NCBI GenBank assembly: GCA_014380005.1
Contig: JACMKT010000128.1
Coordinates: 1-43,254 of the forward strand
Direction of reading: 5' to 3'
Source: Rhodospirillales bacterium
GTDB lineage: Bacteria > Pseudomonadota > Alphaproteobacteria > Rhodospirillales > Magnetospirillaceae
DNA length: 43,254 nucleotides
Positions within the stretch are counted from its first letter, which is position 1, and each line of letters starts with the position of its first letter. The position numbers and the translations under genes are program-made. The notes beneath the pieces are model-generated. The model was not told the origin of the DNA. It did not search any database and saw only the letters and a list, made by a program, of their open reading frames with translations. Positions 25,501 through 34,500 of the stretch are shown piece after piece.

Positions 25501-28500
25501 CGGCAACCGATTCCGCCGCCCAATTGGCAACCGCCTCGGCTGCCAAGACCGAAGCCAGCCGATTGCTGTCGGAAGCCGCCGCAAGTTCCGCCCGCGCCGC
25601 CGATGTGGCCGCCGCCCAGGCGGCGGTGGACCAGATCACCGTGCTGAAAGCCGCAGCGGAAACCGCCAAAGCTGCTGCCGTCGCCGCCGATACGCGCCTG
25701 ACCAATGCCCTGGGAGCTGCGGGCGACGCGACCACCGCCACAACGCTTTATGGCGAAAAGAACGCCGCCGCCGCCGCCAAGACCGCTGCCGACGCCCAGA
25801 GCGTCGATGCCCAGGCCAAGCTTTCCGCCGACAAGGCCTATGCCCAGATCGAATATGTGGATGGCACCACCAAGGGCGCCCTTGTGCAAGCGGCCGGCGC
25901 CCAAGCGGCGGCGCACATTGCCGCCGAAGCGGCGGCAACAAAATACGCGGCGATCCTTACCGCATTGACGGCGGCACAGACCGCACTGACCAACGCCAAG
26001 GCTGCTCAAGCCGACGGTCTGACCACCTCCACCTTCGCCGGCGATGCGCAAAAGCAGCTTCAAACCGCCACTGCCGCTGCCGCTCAAGTCAGCACGCAAA
26101 AAGCGACTGTGGACAGCGCCGCATCCACCTTCGACACCCAGGCGGCGGTGATCGACGCCCAGTCCCAGGTGGCGATCAAGGCGGCAGCCCAGGCGGCTGC
26201 GGCAGTGCAAGCCCGTAACTTTGCCGAGACGGCCATTGCCAAGGCCGCCCTGGTCAAGACAGAAGCCGCCGAGGCCCTGGCCCATCTGCAAGATGCCCGC
26301 ACCCATTCCGATCAACTGACCGCCCTGGCGGAAGCCCAGCAGAGCGTTACAGCCAAGCTCCTCACGGTCCAAACCGACAAAGCCAATGTCCAGTCGGACG
26401 TCGATGCCATCAAGGCCGGGGCGTCCAGCTACTTCAAACAGGTGGACGACGCCTATCAAGCGGCTCTCAACGCCGCCGGTTCCTATACCGGTGCCGCCGC
26501 CAACGAGTTGGCGCGCGCCAAGGCGGCTTGGGACGCCGCCAGCGCTGCCAAGCTGGATGCGGAAAATGCACTGACCGCCGTTACGTCCATTGCCACCCAG
26601 GCGGAGGTCATCAGCAACACCAGCGCCGCCAATTTGAATGCCCAATTGATCGCCGGTTATAAGACCAGCTATGACGCGGCCATTGCCGTGCTCACCAACA
26701 ATAAGACCGCCGCCGATGCCGCCGACGATGCTGCAGCAATATTGAAAGCGGCGGCCAATACCCATGCCGACCGCGTGCTCGCGCTGTTGGGCGCGGGAAC
26801 GGAATATACCGCCGCTCAGACCTTGGCCGCCAATATCACCACCGCCGCCGACGCCGCGCACACTGCCCGCACCACCGTGGACGGCAAGGCGACCACCGCC
26901 GCAGGCTATTGGACGACCATCGCCACCCCCGGCGCGGCGAAAACCGCCGCCGATAATGCCCAGGCGCTTGCCGCCGCCACCGGTTCGGGCTCGGCGTCCT
27001 ACAGCACCAAATTGGCTCAGGCCCAGGCCAATACCGTCGATCAGCTCACTAAACAATGGCAGACAGTCGATAACCTTGTTTATCAGAAAGAGCTCAGCAA
27101 CGCCGCGCTGACCGCCGGCGCCGATGCCCAGACCATCAACCAGGGCGGCGCTGCCGATATTGCCGTCCTTGCCAATGATCACCGGGCCGATAATGCGGCG
27201 TTGAGCGCCACCATCACGGTGTCTTCCGCCCCCGCCCACGGTTCGGTGGTGGTCAGCCCGTCCGGCCACCTGATCTACACGCCGAATTCCACGTTCAGCG
27301 GCACCGAAACCTTCGTCTACAGCGTCACCAACACCTTCACTTATAATCTGGGCGGCACCGTAACCGTCACCAGCAGCGCCTCGGCCCTGGTGACCATCAC
27401 GGTCAATCCGACCAACCACGCGCCAGTCGTCTACGACTTCACCCGGGCCACCACCGAGGACACGGCGCTCACCCTGGCCAAGACCGATTTCGCCGGTGCC
27501 TTCACCGACAGCGACGGCAATGGGCTGGGCAGCGTCCACATCATGGGGCTGCCGGCCAACGGCACGCTGAAATACAACGGCACCGCACTTAACAACAGCG
27601 ACATCGCCGGCAGCGGCTTTACCGTCAGCGCCACCGATCTTCAGGCTGGCAAGCTGACCTTCCAGCCCGCCAATGATTGGCCGCAAAGCGGAAACGCCAC
27701 CACCAGCTTCACGTGGAAGGCGTTCGACGACAACGCCTTCGGTGCATTGGGATCGTCCCTGGCGACCACCACCATCCGCGTCACCGCCGTCAACGATGCG
27801 CCGATACTGACTGCCACCACCACCACCCTGCCCGCCATCAACGAAGATACCGGTGGTGGCGCCGGTGTCACGGTTGCCTCGCTAATCTCCGTTACCGACA
27901 CCGATTCGGCATCGCTGGGCATGGCCGTCACCGCCTTCGACACCGATCTCAGCCACGGTAAATGGCAGTACACCGGAGCCGATGGCTGGACCGACATGGC
28001 CGTGTCGGCCAACATGGCGCGACTGCTGTCGTCTTCAACCCTGGTGCGATTCGTTTCCGCCGCCAATTGGGCCGGCACCTCCACCTTGACCTTCCGCGCC
28101 TGGGACGGCAGCGCCGGTAGCGCCGGTGGTCAACTGGACGCCCTTTCGGTGGGAGGCTCCACCGCGCTGAGCGCCGCAAGCGGAACCGCCACCATCACGG
28201 TCGATGCGGTGGCCGATAAGCCGGTTCTGACGGTCAGCAACACCTACACCGAGCCGGCCACCCCCATCGGCCTGACCATTGCCGCCGCCCTGGCAGATAC
28301 CGATGAAACCCTGAGCGCCGTCACCATCACCGGAGTTCCCACCGGGGCGACCTTGTCCGCAGGCACCCTGAATGGCAACGGCTCGTGGACGGTGGCGGTG
28401 GCGGACCTTGCCACGCTGCAATTCACCCCGCCCGCAGGCGTTACGGCGGCCGATTACACCCTGACCACTTCGGCCACCAGCACCGAGTCCAACGCCACCA

Positions 28501-31500
28501 CCGCCACCAGCACGGCCAGTTTCCACGTGGCGGTAGGTGCGCAATTCGTCACTGTGACCGCCAGTTACGACGGCTCCGCTATCTACCAGAAGCAGGTCAT
28601 CACCGGCTCTGACGCCAACAACGTCATCATTGGCGGCACCGCCGCCGACACCATCGACGGCGGGGCCGGCAACGACACCCTGACCGCCGGCGACGGCAAC
28701 GACATCGTCCATGGCGGCACCGGCGACGATTTGATCGTCGGCGGCAGCGGCAAGGGCAATGACAGCTATTACGGCGATGCCGGCATCGACACGCTGAAAT
28801 ATTCCAGCGCCTTCAACACGGTAACCGTTGATCTGACCGCTGGCACCGCCTCGGGCATCGACATCGGCACCGACACCATCGACGGCATCGAGAACGTCAT
28901 CGGCGGCGCCGGCGACGACACCCTGACCGGCAACGCAGGCGCCAATGTGCTCAGCGGCGGCGGCGGCAACGATACCGTTAATTATGCCAATGCCGTCACT
29001 GCGGTCACCGTCAACTTGACCACGGGCATCGCCTCGGGCGCCAATATCGGCACCGACACTCTCGACAGCATGGAGAACGCCACCGGCGGCGCCGGCGACG
29101 ACATCATGACCGGCAGCGCGGTCGCCAATGTGCTCAACGGCGGCAGCGGCAACGACACCCTGACAGCGGGCGACGGCAACGATACCGTCCATGGCAATGA
29201 CGGCGATGATCTGATCATCAGCGGCACCGGCAATGACAGCTATTACGGCGATGCCGGCATTGACACCATTAGCTATTCCAGTGCCGTCAATGCGGTCACC
29301 GTCGACCTGACCGCCGGCACCGCCTCGGGCATCGATATCGGCACCGACACCGTCGACGGCATCGAGAATGTCATCGGCGGCGGCGGTAACGATAGCATGA
29401 CCGGCAACACGGGCGACAATGTGCTCAGCGGCGGCAGCGGCGACGACATTTTGACGGGCCTGGGCGGCAACGACATCCTGACCGGCGGTGCCGGCGTCGA
29501 TACGTTCCGCATCGGGCAGGCGGAATCCGGTTCCACCGTCACTGACTTCGTCCGTGGCACCGACAAACTGGACCTCGCCAACACGGACGGTTACGGCCTG
29601 TTGCAGGGGGTTTTCCCCTATGCCGGCAGCGTTGCCGCCACCGTGACGGCTATCGAAGCAAATTCAGCGCTCAACAACACCCTGGTGTTCTTCACCACCG
29701 CCACCGATGGCTGGATCTATGTGAAGGGTCAGGGCGAACTGGTGAAGCTGGAAGGCGTCACCCAGGCTCCCCTCGCCAGCGACTTTGTGCAAAGCGTCAC
29801 CCCGTACATCACCACCAACGAGGACACCGCGTCCGGCGGCATCATCACCTCTGTCTTCGCCGCCGACTCCAGCCGGACCTATGATTTCGGGCTGGATTGC
29901 GATTCCACCCCCATCACCACTTGGGACACCGATTACGGCTCGGTCACCATCAACGCCACCACGGGTGTGTACACGTACACACCCGGCGAAGGCGCACAGA
30001 TTCTGGCCGAGGGAGCCACCGCAGTAGACAGCTTCCTGGTGTTTGCCCGCGACACCGCCAGCGGAACCGCCAACAGCAAGACCGTGACCGTGAACCTGAC
30101 CGGTGTGGATGACCCCACCATCATCGAGCATCTGGGCACATCGGCGGTTTCCTATAAAATCGGCCATGCCCCGGTCGGCGTCGTGCGGGACAGCGTCATC
30201 GTCACCGATGTGGACGCGGCGTATTTCACGCAAGTCACCGTTTCCATCACCGACGGCACCCCCGACGATTTTCTGGACTTCGACGCCACAGGAATCAGCA
30301 GCATCGGCTACGATGGCGATTTGTATTTTGAGGTGGACGGCGTCTGGGATGCCGGTGGCTCCATTTCCGGCGGATATGGCGGCGATCCCTTAGTCATCAC
30401 CTTCACCAGAGAAGCTTCGGCCGAGGTGGTGCAGGACGTGCTGCGCTCGGTCCAGTTCCAGAGCGACGACACCACCCCCGGCACCCGGACGCTGAGCTTT
30501 GTCGTCACCAATAACGACGCCATGGACAGCACTGCGGTCACCCGCACCGTCACCATCTCCCCGGACATGATCGAGGTGCTGGGCGCCAATCAGGCCGGCG
30601 GCAGCCTGCGCTTCGACGGCGTCGATGACTATGCCCATGCGGCGGCAGATACCCTGGCGGTGGGAACCGGCGACTTCACCATCGAAGCCACGGTGAACGC
30701 CCTGCGCGATACCGGCATGATCCTGTCCAAGCACCAGGACGGCGCTGCCAATACGTGCTCGTTGAGCCTGGATGGCGGGTATCTTCGCTTCACCATGGAT
30801 GACGGCACGTCCTCGGTGAACTTTACCTCCGCCCCCCAGACCATTGAACTGAACGAATGGACCCATGTGGCGGTCGTCCGCACGGGTCGTCATTTCGAGT
30901 TGTATGTGAACGGCCAGTTCAGCAGCCAAGCCAACAGCGCCGGTCTGATCGACATGGAGAGCGTGGAGAACGCCTCGGACCTGCTGGTGGTGGGCGGACA
31001 ATTGGGTAGCGACGGCCTGCCCGTTCAGGCCCAAGCGTTCGAAGGCCAGATCGACAATGTGCGGCTATGGGACGCAGCCCGCACCGACACCGAAATCCAA
31101 GAAAATTGGCAGTTGGCAACGCCCACCGATTCCAACGGCACTCTGGTCGCCGATTGGACCATGAACGCGCAGGCTGCGGGCGCGGTGCCTAATGCCATTA
31201 ACGGCCCGGCCTTGGTCCTGGGTGCCGATGCCAACGACAGCGACCTCGACCCGGCGCGCATCAACCCGCCCGGCCACGCGCTGGAGTTCAACGGCGGCTT
31301 CATCCAGATGCAGCACGCCATCGTCACCCGCACCATGACGGTAGAAGCCTGGGTCAAGCCTTACCCCGGGGAAGTGTCCTTCTTCCCCATCTTCACCGCC
31401 AACAATGCCGGCAATAGCGGCGCGCTGAGCATCGGTCTCACCAGTAGCGGCCTGCTGAGCGTAACCTATGTGGACGCGCAGGGAGCCACGACCGGCCCCA

Positions 31501-34500
31501 TTACCAGCATCGTGCCAGTCCAATTCGACTCCTGGAATCACGTGGCCGTGGTGTTTGACACCAATGCGGCGGAAACATCCGGCAACGTCACGCTGTACGT
31601 GGACGGCGTCGACGTTGGCGGGGCTACCGGCGTGGGGGTGCAAGTCCAGAGCCTGCGCGAATCCGCCTATGTGGGGCACAGCACCAGTGGCGACAGTTTC
31701 CACGGCCAGATGGCCGATCTGCGCATCTGGGACGAGGCACGCACCCCCGCCGATATCAGCAGCAACATGAATGTGCGGCTGTCGGGCGACGAATTCGGCC
31801 TGATGGCCAACATGGCCTTGGGCGACAGCCATGGCGATTACAACAACAACAACAACACCCTGACCATCGCCCCCAATGACAGCCACGGCGAGGAAGCCGC
31901 CTATGGCGATGGCGTGATCACGGGATGCGTGACGACGGTAACGACCAAACCGGCGGCATTCGGCGATACCCTGACCACCCGCGAAAACACTGCCATCATC
32001 AGCAAGCTGTTGGTGGTGGATGAATCGGGTCACGACGAACTGTCCTATTCGGTGGCCACGGAGGACCTGCCCGAGCACGGCTGGCTTTACATTCAGCAGG
32101 ACGGCACGTTCAATTACCGACCCAAAGATGGCTTCGTCGGCACCGATACGTTCACGGTGAAGGTGCTTGATACCGTCGATCCGACACGGTTCGAGTACAA
32201 GACCATTTCGGTGCAGGTGAATGCGGTGGACCACCCCGTAAGCGCCGAAGACCCGCCAGCCTCCGCCAGTCACGATGCGGTCGGTCTGTACGGCTCGACC
32301 GCCATTGAATTGGCCGGCGGTCTGGCGACGGGGGGAGTGTCCGTCACCTACGAAGCCTGGGCGCGCCAGGATTCCTTCAGCGCCGCACCGCAATACATCC
32401 TTTCGACGGGCGGCGTCGGCGGTGACACCTTCAGCCTGTCCATGGTGAATGGGGTGTTGCATGCCAAAATTGGGCAGCACGAATTCAACACCATCGCTCC
32501 GGTGGACCCGTTGGCTTGGCACCATTTGGCCGCCCGCCTGGACACCGACGGCGCCTCGACCACCGTCACCTTGTTCGTGGATGGCGACATCTACGCCGAG
32601 GATACCTTCACCGGCACCTACAACATCGCTGGCACCAACGCCTATCTGGGCCGCAGCCTCAACACGGTTCGGATGGTTGAGGCGGAGACGGTGACGGACT
32701 ACCAGGATTATTGGCACGGCAAGCTGTCCGACATCCGCGTCTATACGGAAGCCCGCAGCCAAGCCGACATCCGCGCCGACATGGCTGGCTCCGCCGACAC
32801 CACCAATCTGGTGGCGCGCTGGACCGGCGCTAAAGGCGCGACCGAGATATTGGTGGATTCGTCCGCCAACAACCATGACGGCAGCTTCATCGGCGGCCCC
32901 AACCATGGCTGGGGCGACCGCGTCATGGCCGTCACCAATATCGGGCAATCCGTGGATTTGAGCGGTCTGCAACTGGCGGACCCGGAACTGACGTGGCCCG
33001 CCAACCAGCCCATCAGCCTGTCGCTGCATGTGAAATACGGCACCCTGCATCTTGCCAATCTGGGAAATACCCTTGTTTCTGGCGCCAATGACAGCGCGCT
33101 GCTGGTGTTGAGCGGCACCATCGCTGATCTCACCTCCGCGCTGAGTGCCATGACCTATATCCCCGCCAACGGCTTCACCGGACGCGACAAGCTGGACGTG
33201 CTGATTGACGAGATGAACGTCACCCTGACACGCAAGGACGGCGGCAGCCTGGACATCCTGGTCCTGTCGCCCGCTCCCACCGAGGGCGCGGACACCCTGA
33301 TGGGCACGGCGAACGCCGACATCATTGATGGCTTGGGTGGCAACGACATCATCATCGGTGCCGCCGGTAACGACATTCTAATCGGCGGCGGCGGGGCCGA
33401 CACCCTGTCGGGCGGTACGGGCAACGACGTCCTTAGCGCCAGCGCCCCAGCGGCAAGCACCAAGCTGGGCGCCGAATTCCAGATCAACACCAACTTTGGC
33501 GGCGACCAAGTTGCGCCTTCGGTAGCCGCTTTGACGGATGGCGGCTACGTCGTGGTGTGGGAGGACAATAGCGCTACGTTGGGCGACACCGATGTGAATG
33601 CCATCCACGCTCAGCGCTATTACGCCGACGGCACCGCCCGCGGCGGCGAATTCCTGATCAACACCATCACTGAACGCTACCAGTCGCAGCCCAAGGTGAC
33701 GGGGCTGACGGACGGTGGTTTCGCCGTCGTTTGGCGCGACGACCTCCTCGGCACTGGCGGCGATGTTTCAGGAGCATCCGTCTACGCGCAGATTTTCAAT
33801 GCGGATGGCAGCAAGCGGCTGGGCACTGACTTCCTGGTCAACACTGCTCCTGGCACTGGCAACCAGCACGTCCCCAACATCCTTGCACTGCCGGGCGGCG
33901 GCTTCGTGGCCTCTTGGGCCGATGACAGCACTGGCACTAACAACGTCATGGCGCAGGCCTTCAATTCGGCGGGAGCCAAGGTCGGCTCTCAATTCATGGT
34001 GAACTCCGAACTCGGCGGTCACCAGGGACCCGCAAGCATGATAAGGCTGACCGATGGCAGCATCGTCATGGTTTGGGACGATAGCAGCGGCGCCTTTGGC
34101 GACACCGATCAGGCGGTCCACGGTCAGCGCTTCAATGCTGACCTTACCAAGCTGGGCGGCGAGTTCCTGGTCAATACGGCCACCGGTGCCAGTCAGTACC
34201 AGTCCACCATAACGGCGCTGGAAGGTGGCGGCTTCGTTGTTGCGTGGCGCGACGACAGCGGCTCAGGCGGCGACCCCTACGGCATCGCCGTCCGTGCCCA
34301 GCGCTTCGCTGCCGACGGCAGCAAGTCGGGCGGCGAATTCCTGGTGAACACCACCATTGTCGAGTCTCAGCACCAACCGGCCATCATCGCGCTGAAGGGC
34401 GGAGGGTTCCTGGTGGCATGGTCCGACAACAACGAGAGTGGTCTCAACAATGTCCAGGCACAGCAATTCGATGCGGCGGGCGCCAAGGTAGGCGGAGAGT

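Noticed and set aside
25368-27686. Long open frame on the minus strand inside the adhesin gene (also 31065-33050)
   Set aside because: Gly/Arg/His/Val-rich low-complexity translation with no domain; produced by the strong G/C third-position bias of the Ala-rich and repeat coding on the other strand.
31841-31857. CAA trinucleotide run (five units) in the adhesin as a phase-variable microsatellite
   Set aside because: Changes by whole units stay in frame and only alter an Asn run; too short to claim a switch.
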